Source of the DNA: Rhodamnia argentea
Lineage: Eukaryota; Streptophyta; Magnoliopsida; Myrtales; Myrtaceae
Direction: 5' to 3'
Length of the DNA: 64,000 nucleotides
Assembly (NCBI RefSeq): GCF_020921035.1
Contig: NC_063158.1
Coordinates: 5,314,001 to 5,378,000, forward strand
Each line of letters begins with the position of its first letter. Position 1 is the stretch's first letter. The notes beneath the pieces are model-generated. The model searched no databases and had not been told where the DNA came from. It saw nothing but the letters and a program-made list of their open reading frames with translations. The position numbers were made by a program, and so were the translations under genes. Below, piece after piece: positions 11,522-22,664 of the stretch.

Positions 11522-12703
11522 AACGCGCACTCCTTGTTCGTTCCTTCGGTGGATTTATGTTGCTGGAAACAGGTCAACTTTGGAAGGCCCCTTGCTCATT
11601 GGTGACTGAAGTTGTTCGTGCCTTTTAGAGCCTTTTGGACAGCGGTGAATGAGTAGCCGAATATTGACTTCTAGTTCAAGCTTTTTGACGGTCAAATGTG
11701 TACATTCCTTCAATGTTTCTCTGCAGATAGGTAGTCTTAAGATACTTTGGAGATTTTAGCGGAAAGTTATATTTGGAGGCTGAATGTTTTTCTTGCACAG
11801 AACTGGTTTTGTTGTGCTCTTTTCATCTTTTGGTTAACCAATGGATTTTGCTTTCCTGTCAATGATCTGTAGTATTTCTAGTTCATTGATATTCTTGAAG
11901 CAAATTGGGTTACTTTTTGCTTCTCAACTTGGATAGCACTGATGCTTATTAATTCTTCCTAATTGGTTTCAATATTTGTCCATGTTATAATTGATGTGAT
12001 GATAATTAAGCTTCAAGCAGCAAGAGCTAGCCGTGGATATCGCCTTTTTCATCCTTCGCATCATTGAAAGGCAAGATATTAATTAGCCGTTTTAAAGTTG
12101 CTGGATTTTCGACAGATCTTGTGTTCGACAGAGCATTTCATTAATTTTGTGCGTTGCATGCGTTATAACTCACTTACGGTCTTCTTTAAATGCACTTACT
12201 ATCTGCACTTTTTGTCACAAAAACTTCCAATAAAGGACACCTGGAGAATGCTATGACCACTGATTGCTTTGGCTATTGACTGGATATGGGTATTTCTATT
12301 TGCTGGAAACGTGCAAGCAGTTGCATGATTGGTTAGTTGCTTCCATACTGATAAGGCATAGGGTGGAATTATCTGTTGTGCGGAAGCAGATGACTGGTTT
12401 CCAAATTGATATGCTGTATTAGTTAAAATTTGATTTTCTCCCGTCCAGATAGTTAAAATTGACAGAGCCATTGAGTTGTTCTGTACCTTCTGGAGTGACT
12501 ACCATTATTTCTCTAGGATCGCTGCCCTATAAATGCAGTAGAATGAATTTATGCTGTTCGAATGCTCATTCTGCATTAGACAAGATGGTACGATAGGCCA
12601 ACAGCATCATATTGGCTAATTGGATGGGTATGATCACAACATGCTACCTTAATTATTCTCATTTCATAATGAGCGTGAACAGGAAAATATGCCTAGTGTT
12701 GAG

Positions 12704-12763
12704 TCCAGAATGGTGGACTTGATCATCCAATGAGTCCAAAATGGCGGACTTGATCATCCAATG
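12704..12763. repeat. Tandem duplication of a ~30-bp unit
   Basis: GAGTCCAGAATGGTGGACTT followed by GATCATCCAAT is repeated at once as GAGTCCAAAATGGCGGACTT plus GATCATCCAAT. There are two copies with two substitutions between them. It is non-coding as far as can be seen. Confidence 0.85.
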
Positions 12764-12946
12764 ATGCTTTAGGTAAGAAAGCCGACACAGTTGATGTTGC
12801 AGTTCTCTAGATGATTGTTCATGTCTTCTGATTGCTATTGTTCTGATGGCTGGGCATGGTTTAGGTAGATTCTACCGGCATGTCCAGAGAAGTTTAGTTT
12901 TGCGCTTTGGAAGAGTTTACTTCATTAGGAATACCAGATTGTCAAG

Positions 12947-12987
12947 AAAAGAGCTTGAATATAGTGAAATAATATTCAAGCTCTTTT
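12947..12987. repeat. Perfect 16-bp inverted repeat (hairpin)
   Basis: AAAAGAGCTTGAATAT (12947-12962) and ATATTCAAGCTCTTTT (12972-12987) are exact reverse complements separated by 9 bases. It is too short for a standard plant miRNA precursor. It may be a small foldback or a cruciform-forming site. Confidence 0.8.
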
Positions 12988-15573
12988 TCAAAAAGAATTA
13001 GAGTTTCTCATAGGAAAATGTCAGGCAAAATAAGACTTCACACCACAGGAAATTTGATTTAATGATTTCTCAATCAGACACTTTGTGAAAGCATCTATGA
13101 GTGGTTAAGAATGACTGCTTGTTTAGTATCTGCTTTTAACTCATGCTTTAAGTCAGTCCTGGGAACATCTTTGTGCTTATATCTTAGCGTTCCATGTTAT
13201 TTTAGGATTCTGACTAGAACTTTCCTGAGAGAGATACCAATGGAGGATTCACACAAATGAATTCAATATTGATTCACCTAGCAAACTGTTTGTGGAAGCC
13301 CCGCTAGATTCTTTGACTCACGACCTGTTTGTAATGTCTTTTCCTTGTATGGTCATGATATGTTTTGGAATTCTGGTCATGATGTTACGTTGAATAATAG
13401 AGGAGAACGGCCACACAGCAGGTGACAAACTTGACAGTTGTCTCAAGTTTTCCAAGATGTACAGTGATGGTTGTTTATGGTTTCAGCATCTTTTTCTGGT
13501 GGACAGACCTGTTGGACTTCCTAGTTGCTCAGGCTGATATTTTGGCAACACTTCACTCTTGCAGGTAAGGAGGTTTTGTTGATGCATGTTGACTCCTTGC
13601 TGATGATTGTGGACACCTGGATGATGGATAAGAGTAATGCTAGTTGAAGTACCTCTAACATTATTCTAGGGATAATTGCACTATTTATACTTTGTAGTGA
13701 GGTTCCAATGTTGGAGATATCTGTCATTTGGAACTTCATTTGGTAAAAATTTCGTCATAATTAGCTGCAGAATTGAAAAGATTCGATGCGAGGTGGCGAA
13801 TCAATTTCCTCTCTAATGGGTGCTTCAGTTATGTCGAACCAATATGTCCCCTTTTACACTGCACAACTTGGATTGTTAGAAAGGAAACAATTGCAATCCC
13901 TGAAAGGCAAAACAATCGCCTCTACTTTAGAAGAGAGAGTTTCACAAGAATGAATATTATGAGCGTCAATATCATCCAGAATACCTTGAGGCCACACTGG
14001 TAAAGACGTGTTAGCGCAGATTGCTTATTATCCGTCACAATATCTATCATTGTCGCTGTCGTTGTTCTGTTCCCTTAAGGCTCTTTCAGGCATCAAATGA
14101 TCCATTAGCAATGACTGCGTCTTCCAGGAGATGAGGAGAGGGGTAAGGGCTGCATGGGGAGTGTTGAAGCTTGCTTCTTCTCCGGAGTGTTCTTGGTCAT
14201 CAATATGACCTGTCCTGAATAGAAGCGATATGATTCTCTGGACAGTTAAAATTTTGTACTCCTTCCGGATCCTCCCTATCTCCTTATCGAGCTTGTGTAG
14301 GTAGATGTTGCTGAGTTGGGCCAATAGTAGTACACTGTGTGGTTAGGAGTAAGGGGCCTTTCTGACCTCCTAGGAATTGTCCGGCGGAAAATACTTTCTG
14401 ATTGGAGTAAAAATAACTTGGGATCGTTGATCTCTTCCAAAGACTGGGAGGAGTCAAAGAAACTTGACATTGTTACGGATTGGAGAAAGTTCGGATGATA
14501 ACAAGAGAAGCCATGGAGTAGCTAACGGATTGTTCTAGGAATGCCGCCACAACGCGGGTAAAGCTAATCTCTATGTCAAGCAGCTATATGCATTACGGGT
14601 TATGGGTGTTAGGCGCGTCACCAATCAGAACTGGTAATTTAGGGAATTCCCTCCTTTGAAAATTGCCTATATCTTCACTGCGTAATCACCAATTACCGAA
14701 CTGAATTCTCATCGACAGAACTAGGAGGGCAAAATCAAACGGAATAGGGACAGCGGAAGCCCTGAATCTTGTATACAATCGGCACTTGCATCTTTGTGCT
14801 GTTTAGCCCTAAGGCTGGTTCCCTTTTCTTATTTGAGTCCCCGTCCGTTGGCCACGCTAGTTTCAAGTGGACAGTTAACCGCTTTAGTTTGAAGTGGACG
14901 CAAAAGTTATAAGGCAGTTTTTTTTCCTCAATATTTGTTTTTTGGTAACCAAGTGGCACTGGCGTGGCTCCATGTGGATGGCACGACAGAAAAAGGTGAA
15001 AGAAAAAGAGAAAGATGGAGAGAGGGGTCGAGAAGCGGAGGGGGCCGGCGACCCCTCTTAGAATACCTGAACTCGTGATGTCATTACTTCCAATCAGACC
15101 AAATTACTCAACTCAAGCTCTTTAGCAAACCAGATTCTACATATGCAAACCAGGCCCAAAAATACAGTGGATATTGCATGAACTTGGACACGTCCAATAT
15201 CATGTACAAGTCACATCTTTAGCAGCCCGGAACTAGGAAAGGATGTATATTCTGTTGTGATCTTTCGCTCATATAAACCCTAGCCATCATTTTCAGCAAC
15301 TAAAAATGAGCAGATCCTTGTGCATCCACTCCCACCCAGAGACAGGCGAAAATGAACGATTTAGTCCCAGGATGTGATGAACTGGCCGTTTGAATCTATT
15401 CCAATCCTAGTTCCGGTAGTCTTAACGCATCAAAATGCGGGGCCAATGGCTTTACCGAACAGGACAGACCATTGTGTGAACAGATACTGACGTAAGGCTG
15501 ACTTAAATTTGCTTTGGAGAGGCGTATGAATCATTTGATTTTCTTACGCTGATTTTTATCCAGTCAGAGAAGA

Positions 15574-18159
15574 CTACGTATCATCACCATCAACCTCTGG
15601 TTTCACAAAGAACTCGACATAAGCGATTCGACTGGGTTGCTGATAACCGGAAGGGTTGTATTGGTGTGTAGCAGCAGATCTTGCAACTGAAACCAAGTGC
15701 TGTACTTTCAACATTCCACCTCTCCCAATGGTCAACTTGCTTCCTCTGTTATCTTTAGTGACGTTGCTTGGTAAATTTGAAGTCGTCGCACGGAGAAACT
15801 TGTACTTATACCTATCCAAGCAATTTGACAACATATGGACGCTATTAGAAGCGAGAAAGTGACGACAGCAAGAAATTCGTGTAAGTACTTAAAATGTTGT
15901 CTGAATTGATAGGAGACCTGTGAGATACTGCATGGTCGCAGTGGAATGCAATCAGGAGATCGGTATTTGCATAATACATGAACTCTATCTGCAGAACATG
16001 GTACTCCGTAAGAGTGTGTGCAAGCACTGTTAGTCACTCAAAACTAGCCTCCTCATTGTGTAACCCATACTGCACCTGCAAATCTCCATGACCTTCGCCT
16101 TTGAACATAACAGAAGGGGGTGCTGGTTGTAAAGTGATCTGGACGCTTGATCCTGGCCATTCGAGATCATCAATAGCTTCTTTCAATGCTGCAGACTGCA
16201 GATCGAAATCCACTAATTTCACTATTGCAATTATTTTGACAGTAATCACATTCCAGAACTCATTTTTGCCTATTGAGAAACTTTACATATTGTATTTAGA
16301 TCACCATCCTTGACACTGCCAGGAAAACCTTTTCATTTCTCTTCAGACAACCGTTCATCAGAAAGATACAGAATAAAACCAACTGTCGATTGCTAAAAGT
16401 AACAGGTTCCAAAATAGACATTATCAAAAATTTAATTCAAAGATGGAGCATGCAAGGACATAAATCGATTACTTTGAGAGAGAGAGAGAGATGTGACATT
16501 TCTAACAGAGCAAGGCATAGGAGATGTAACCTTAACAGTGAAACTGAGTGGGGAACTTCCTGCAGGTTCAAAGTCATAGTCCCATGAAATTGTGTCAGGG
16601 ATCCTTGTCCTGATCTCAGCATAGATGCAAGCATCGAGCGAATCAATAGACCTAACATTACATGAAAGCTACTATGATGTTGAATGCAATTCCGATCCTT
16701 TTACTAGATCTGGAAAAAAAAAACTATGAAGTGGAAAGTGGCTGCAAGAGTGATAATATTGATATGGGAAAAAGAGGAGGTTAGGAAAGGCACGGATGCG
16801 TTCATATCGTAATCACTTCCTGCCTATCTATGCCTCTACTACGCAACCAATAAGGATCTCCCAAGACAAAAATCAGAGGATGATGTTTAAAACAATCATG
16901 TAAAGAAAAGTAAAACAGATGTCTTAGTACTCTACAAAATGCAGGGAATACACATGATAGTACAGCCTAAACCTTCAACTCCATGGGGATTGTAACCCAC
17001 ACAAAATAGGACAAAAAGAGAAACCACTTTGCTGGTTGGTGAGACATCTCATGGAAAAATGATCAGCTCATGGACCTCATTTCTCAGCCCCTCGCTCACT
17101 GGTAAGCCTAGGTAAATGAATGTCTAGTTAAGTTCCGCCCACGACTAGCACTAATCATCCATCCAAACCACCCCCATTCAGCATAGAGATGACAAAAAGT
17201 AGTACATACTTGAGGAGAAGCTGCATGTCAGGCCCTGGATACCGGATCTCAATCGTGTTGGAATGTCCAGGAACCGAAAAAGTGTTCAAGCAATCAACAA
17301 AGAGGCCCAAACCCACACCAAACCGAGGCCGCCCTTGTGCGCTATAATCATAACGGATGAACAACTACATACAGGAGGAGAAAGATGAAAGATATCAATC
17401 CATGTGGAACCATAACCTTACCATGTTTGGTGCAGAAGGAAACAGATGGATACAAAAACGACACCAGTATGACATTCTGCCCGCCATGAGATCGATAAAA
17501 TGTTCTTCAGAAGCATCTAGCCATTCACTATCAAGCACGTCAGGAACGTGTTAAGCTACTGCCATTTGCCGAGAATTGGCGCTTTTAAGAGGTTGGAAGT
17601 AAGACACGGTAGCTTACGCTTCATAGCAATAACTGGACGTGCCAAAAGGGGGAAAAAAGAGGAAAATTTTGCATTTCCAAAGCAAATAAATGTAGCTTAG
17701 CAAGTGCTTGGCTTGTTTTGGAGATCGATTCCGAATTAGGCATAATAGTAAAGAGTGAATGCAGAGAGAAAAGATACCTCCCGCTGCAGGTAGACCTTGG
17801 CTTGAAGGCAACCGCTATCCTCGACTATCAGAACGATGCCGTGCTCCGACACTTCGATGACCGCATCCTGATGGGAACATCAATTACAACAAAAATCGTC
17901 AAAGGAACCTCAAAATTGCGCCAGACACACCAGCAAGTAAGAGGGGGAAAAAAACCCTAAGCTCGAGTTTAGAGGTTCAAAGCAGAGAAAGTATCGGTTA
18001 GAAAGAAGGGATGCTTAAATTGGAGAGAGGAATCGAGGAAGGAGAGACCTGGTGGCGCTTCCAGCGGACGGAGGAGAGGGCGTCGACGATGCCTTGGACG
18101 TTGTCGAGGTGGCAGAGGAGGTCCGCCGTCTCCTCCGCCCCTATCGCCGACGAGCTCAT
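15574..18159 (-). CDS. RAD1: Cell-cycle checkpoint protein RAD1 (9-1-1 clamp subunit)
   Basis: Seven coding exons on the minus strand: 18049-18159, 17778-17867, 17210-17364, 16531-16651, 16076-16195, 15918-15988 and 15574-15811. All introns are GT...AG and the spliced frame gives 301 residues. RAD1 joins RAD9 and HUS1 in the PCNA-like ring loaded at damaged DNA in the nucleus to start checkpoint signalling (family knowledge). Recognisable blocks in order: LLCHLDNVQGIVDALSSVRW, EVSEHGIVLIVEDSGCLQAK, QGRPRFGVGLGLFVDCLNTF, AALKEAIDDLEWPGSSVQI, YYANTDLLIAFHCD, RGSKLTIGRGGMLKVQHLVS and IAYVEFFVKPE. These match the Arabidopsis orthologue (At4g17760) from end to end. The length is normal and no defects were found. 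It is transcribed divergently from HSFA1, with about 1.3 kb between the two starts. Confidence 0.95.
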
Positions 18160-18824
18160 CTCCCTCGCTCGCACGCGCTATATTTCGCGCCCAAATTCGC
18201 CTCCCCTGACCGCAAGTAGGCGCGTTATATGTTTGGAAAATTTTCAATTTGCCCCTATAGTTACAGCCGTTTCTCAATAGCGCCCCCGGTGTTTCCAATT
18301 GTCAAAGGCATGTCCGGTTTGGATGCTTTTTAACGAGTCGCTTACTGGAGATCAAAAAGAAAAAAAAAAAAGAAAAAGAAAAAACAAGTCACCTATTGAA
18401 TTCCACAAAAAAATTAACTATTGTTCAAAATATTAAAAGAATTAAAATTCGATAAATGGATATGTGAGAATATTGAATTGTTTGAGAATCGCAAGATTTA
18501 ACAAAAAAAAATACTAAGGATCATATCAAAAAGGGAGTCAATCAAGTCTAATGTTATGAGAAAAATCGACTAAATTATCGTCACAAGGCCTCGCTGATCT
18601 CTAATAATTAGGTGAAATTCACGAAAAAGCAGTTAGCAAGTGAGGAAAATCAAAGAGAATTCCTGATTTGAAGTTCATTTTCATTGGAAAAAGTTGTGGT
18701 TGAATACACTACTGACGGAGGAAGTAGGTGGCTGTACATGTGAAATCATGTGGGTATGTCAACTCTTTTCATTTGTATATTGGTATCGCATTCTTTAGAA
18801 GTTGTGATTCTAATTTGACTCTCA
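18160..18824. promoter_or_regulatory. RAD1 upstream region
   Basis: A GC-rich leader (to about 18240), then AT-rich spacer with A-runs. No confident TATA box or heat-shock element was identified by eye. This is the RAD1 side of the divergent promoter shared with HSFA1. Confidence 0.4.
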
Positions 18825-19060
18825 AGTTTCGTTTGTTTCGCGAAACATAATTATTTTTTGGGAAACATTATCTTGAAAATAATGTTTTATATTTTTACAA
18901 AAATTTTTACAAATACAAATTAAAATATTTTTTCTCGATTAATCATTTCAATCGATACAAGCGATCATTTAAAAAAAATTAAATTATTCATTTTTCAAGA
19001 AGCAAACAGAACCGGTCATGTTCCTTACCCAAAAAAAAAAAAACAGAACCGGTCATGTTT
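18825..19060. repeat. Short TIR element, MITE-like, copy 2, with duplicated right flank
   Basis: CGTTTGTTTCGCGAAACATA on the left and AAGCAAACAGAACCGG on the right form an imperfect inverted pair; the interior AAGCGATCATTT matches the element at 5960-6150. ACAGAACCGGTCATGTT occurs twice (about 19006 and 19043) with an A-rich spacer, a small local duplication. The element sits in the RAD1/HSFA1 divergent promoter, so it could affect either gene. Confidence 0.5.
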
Positions 19061-19469
19061 TTAACAATTTCGGATTAAGTTGAATTGGGGCGAGTGGATT
19101 GGGTTTTCCCTCGCTGTGATGAAATTCAGAAGTGGGGCAGATTGCAAAAGAAGTATAGAATGTTGGGGGCAAATTGGAATTTTCTTTAGATTTGGACGTT
19201 TGGACGGAAAGTAAATACTTCGTTATTGTCCACCGTGGCCCTTTCTGTTCACGTCCACCGCTTCGGGCCTCTCCATTCTTGCGTCCTGGTTGGTTTCCTT
19301 CTCCTCCTGAACGAAATCGTTTCTCTGCTTCGTCTTCTTCTTCTTCTTCTTCTTCTTCTTCTTCACTCTCGGCAATAAAAGTTCAGTCTTTGACTTCCAC
19401 CCCATATGTTTCCATCCCTGCCTCCTCTTTAGCACTAGACTCTCTCTCTCTCTCTCTCTCTCTGTGGAA
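19061..19469 (+). promoter_or_regulatory. HSFA1 proximal promoter and 5' UTR with CTT and CT repeats
   Basis: A (CTT)n tract at about 19327-19361 and a (CT)n tract at 19442-19463 end seven bases before the ATG at 19470. Pyrimidine-rich leaders like this are common in plant regulatory genes. A minus-strand poly-Lys frame here is an artefact of the CTT repeat. Confidence 0.55.
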
Positions 19470-21936
19470 ATGGACGCTGTGAAAGACAGCGTCGGAGACT
19501 CTCAGCGGGGGGAGGGGTCGCCTCCGGCTCCGATGAATGACCCCAGCAACGGCACGCCGCCGCCGCCGTTCCTAAGCAAGACGTACGATATTGTGGACGA
19601 CCCGGCGACGGACGCGGTCGTGTCGTGGGGACCCGACAACAACAGCTTCGTGGTGTGGAACCCGCCCGAGTTCGCCCGAGAACTTCTGCCCAAGTTCTTT
19701 AAGCACAACAACTTCTCCAGCTTCGTCAGGCAGCTCAACACTTACGTACGCGATTTTTTAATTTCTTCTTCTGGGTTTTCATGAAGTTCGCTGCTTTCTT
19801 TTCTTTCCCCCAAATTTGGTTCCCATAGGATGGGTTGGGTTTGGAGTGTTGAAAGAGGATCTTTTGTTTGGTTTTGCTTTTGTGTGTGGTTAGCTAAGAA
19901 TTGTGAACATTTCTCTGTGGTTGTCTATTTTGCTTATTAAGCCTTTCCTGGTGTGTCTTGGTGGTCACGTTTTCTGTTGATACTGGTGAGAACAATCTCG
20001 GAGTATGGAATTTTTCTGTTTCTAGTGTTGTAGACGCCGTCTTTGATGAATTGATGGGAGAAATTTGTAAGTGGGAAGTCGACGAACTGTGTTGGGACAT
20101 GCATATCTGCTAATTCTTGTCTCTGCTTTTCTCAGCAAACAAGTAGAGCAGAAGGTTGATTAATTGGAAAGTAAAGAGATCAAGAAGTTGTTCCTCCAAC
20201 CTGAGTTTAAGGTTGTTATGTTAGGATTCTTAGTTGGTTACTAACCTAAATATTGCCGCGTTGAGAAAGTCAGAAGTTCAACACGAAGATCTATTCTTTC
20301 GGGTTATTTTCCGTGCGTTTTGGTGCGATTCTTAAATTTTTCACAATCTCTTGTTGTGCATTAATCACTTGTCTGCTTTCACCCCTTTTTTCCCTGTAAT
20401 TACTGGTCACTATGACTTGGAGGTTTCAGTTTTTAGTCACAAAAAATTATTTCCAAAAGCATACGAGCATGCGCAGTGTGCACTCCCTAGAGTTCCCATG
20501 ATTTTGGGCCTTGTGTACCACGACACTATATTGCCTCGGTCTATGTCTTTTGCATGCAACCTATTAATTCAGATATTGCTTTCCTTCATATTTTTGGAAG
20601 TGCCTTTTTTTTTTTTTTATCACTGCTTCATCCCCAACTAGTACTGCTTTTGTACTATGCTGCATCTGTCAAACAGGGTTTCAGAAAAGTCGATCCAGAT
20701 CGGTGGGAGTTTGCCAATGAGGGCTTTCTGAGGGGTCAGAAACACCTGCTTAGGAGTATAAATAGACGAAAACCTGCTCATGGACACGTTCATCAGCTGA
20801 CACAGCAACTACATTGTAAATCAGCCAGTGCTTGTGTGGAGGTTGGAAAGTTCGGGCTTGAGGAAGAGGTTGAGAGGCTCAAAAGAGACAAGAATGTGCT
20901 TATGCTGGAGATTGTAAGGTTGAGGCAACAACAGCAGGCTACCGAGAAGCAATTACAAGCGACGGTCAAACTTCTTCACAGGATGGAGCTGCGGCAGCAG
21001 CAGATGATGTCATTCCTGGCAAAGGCAGTTCAGAGCCCTGCATTAATGGTTCAGTTTGTACAACAGCAGAATGAGAACAACAGGCGAATAACTGAAGGCA
21101 ACAAAAAGCGAAGGCTTAAGCAGGATGATGTGTCTGAGAATGAGGATACCGTTGCTTCGGATGGGCAGATTGTTAGATGTCACCCTCCAATGAATGAGGC
21201 ATCTAAGGTTATGCTGCGGCAGATCATGGGACTGGATGCTTCTCCTCATGGAGAATCTTGTGATGCAACGTCAGACAGTTTCCCGATCAGTGATGGATTA
21301 TCTTTATCTAACAGCAGAAGTTCTTCGAGTCACGTATCTGGAGCAGCTCTGCAGGAGGTGCCACAGACTTCGGAGCATTTATCATATATGCCTATAGCAT
21401 CGGGTGTCTCGGGTAACAGGCCCTCAGCCATCACAACTGAAGTGCAAAAATCCCCTGAAACTGGCCGATCTCAAAGGGCGACTCTAGGTGAGATTCCTGC
21501 TGTGAGTTTGCCTGGTGGAACAGGAGATTGTCAGGCTGCCTTAATTGGCAAGGAAGATGTGATTTTGCCTGAGCTCTCTCCATTGCCAGATATGATGCAA
21601 GATGGGATTCCAGATACTGCTGGTGAGGGTGAAGCGGAAACTGATTCAGGAACCGGTGCTTTCTTGGATCCCGATTCATTCAATGCATCAATATCGGTAG
21701 ATATTGGCGATCTCTCTCCTGATCCTGATATTGATGCTTTGCTGGAGAATTCTTCCCTTTGGGACGATCTTCTCGTACAAAGCCCAGTGCTTGGGAAGAT
21801 TGAATCAACTTTAATAGAAGGTAACTCAACAGACGAGGATATGCAGCCAGTGGAAAATGGATGGGACAAAGCTCAGCATATGGATGAGCTCACACAACAA
21901 ATGTGCCATCTGACATCTGATAACAAATGGGAATGA
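19470..21936 (+). CDS. HSFA1: Class A1 heat stress transcription factor
   Basis: Two exons, 19470-19745 and 20677-21936, joined at the intron position conserved in all plant HSFs (NTY|GFRK); 511 residues. HSFA1 factors are the master activators of the heat response; they bind heat-shock elements as trimers in the nucleus. Visible parts: DNA-binding domain about 32-124 ([48 protein letters not shown]); HR-A/B coiled coil about 150-215 with the class A insertion ([31 protein letters not shown]); [12 protein letters not shown] at about 234-242; acidic aromatic AHA-like motif [11 protein letters not shown]; leucine-rich export-like [11 protein letters not shown] near the C-terminus. The start is the ATG at 19470. 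The activation motif lacks the more usual FWEQFL form, which may mark a subtype. Assignment to a particular A1 letter is not possible by eye. Confidence 0.95.
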
Positions 21937-22664
21937 TCTCGATTGGGATTTTTAGAGTGGCTCTCCCGTTGTCCAAGATTAGGTTCTAAAACAAAGCAAG
22001 AAGATAAGCATTCGTGTTTCTCTTTTTGGGCAGTTTTTAGCACTCGTCAAATCATCCCTTTCATATCTGTTATTGCTTCCCCTTTGTCAGTTAGAATAAT
22101 CAGTGCCGGTTCGGTGGCGGACATACGCATACTTTGGGCTTCTTCCTGGTGCCCTCTCGTCTGGAGATGTGATTTAAAGTGGCTCTGTGATTTCGAAGGA
22201 TGGTGACCGTTTTCATATGATAGTTACAGATAAGCTTTTGATTAACAAGTAACTGACTTGTGTTGGATTTAGTTTCTGGAGGTTTTTTCTTCTGTGTTTT
22301 TCTAGATCATAACTTTTTGTTAGTTGATGAGCACTTTTTTTTATGGTCGAACCTACATATTGTTGTTAAATTCTCGAGTGAATTCCAGTTTCCCGGGGAA
22401 CTGAATCTCATTTAAATGTCTGTATAATGTATTTCTGTTGAATTGGAAACTTTCTTTCAATAGTATTGATTTCGAAGTCAAGCCATTGTGCTAAAATAAC
22501 TTGCAATCTATTAACAAATGGGTGAATAACTCGAGTGTGCCACAGGTATCGACTGGATAAGAACAATATGTGCTTTAAAATTTATACTTGCGGCGGAAAT
22601 TTGCCATAAAAAACTTATGCATCTGCCTCGATCCTTTCTATGTGAGCTGCAGTCAGGTTAATCC
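21937..22664. other. Convergent 3' UTRs of HSFA1 and the VPS62-like gene
   Basis: HSFA1 (plus) and the VPS62-like gene (minus) converge here with 728 bp between stop codons. The sequence is T-rich after the HSFA1 stop with no further coding signal. Confidence 0.5.

Larger units (their letters stand above)
11522..15573. other. 4 kb between ITPK1 and RAD1: 3' UTRs and unassigned spacer
   Basis: The first few hundred bases are the likely ITPK1 3' UTR and the last about 500 bp (to 15573) the RAD1 3' UTR. Between them no frame matches a family I know. Minus-strand frames at 14028-14324 and 14276-14470 begin plausibly but show no domain. The region has moderate GC and few obvious transposon ends, so a non-coding transcript is possible. 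A tandem duplication and a hairpin inside it are listed separately. Confidence 0.35.

Noticed and set aside
19464-19469. GTG start two codons before the HSFA1 ATG
   Set aside because: Plant genes start at ATG; 19470 gives the expected N-terminus.
20554-20676. In-frame extension upstream of HSFA1 exon 2
   Set aside because: It is intron sequence ending in a T-run and AAACAG acceptor; the conserved HSF intron position fixes the exon start at 20677.
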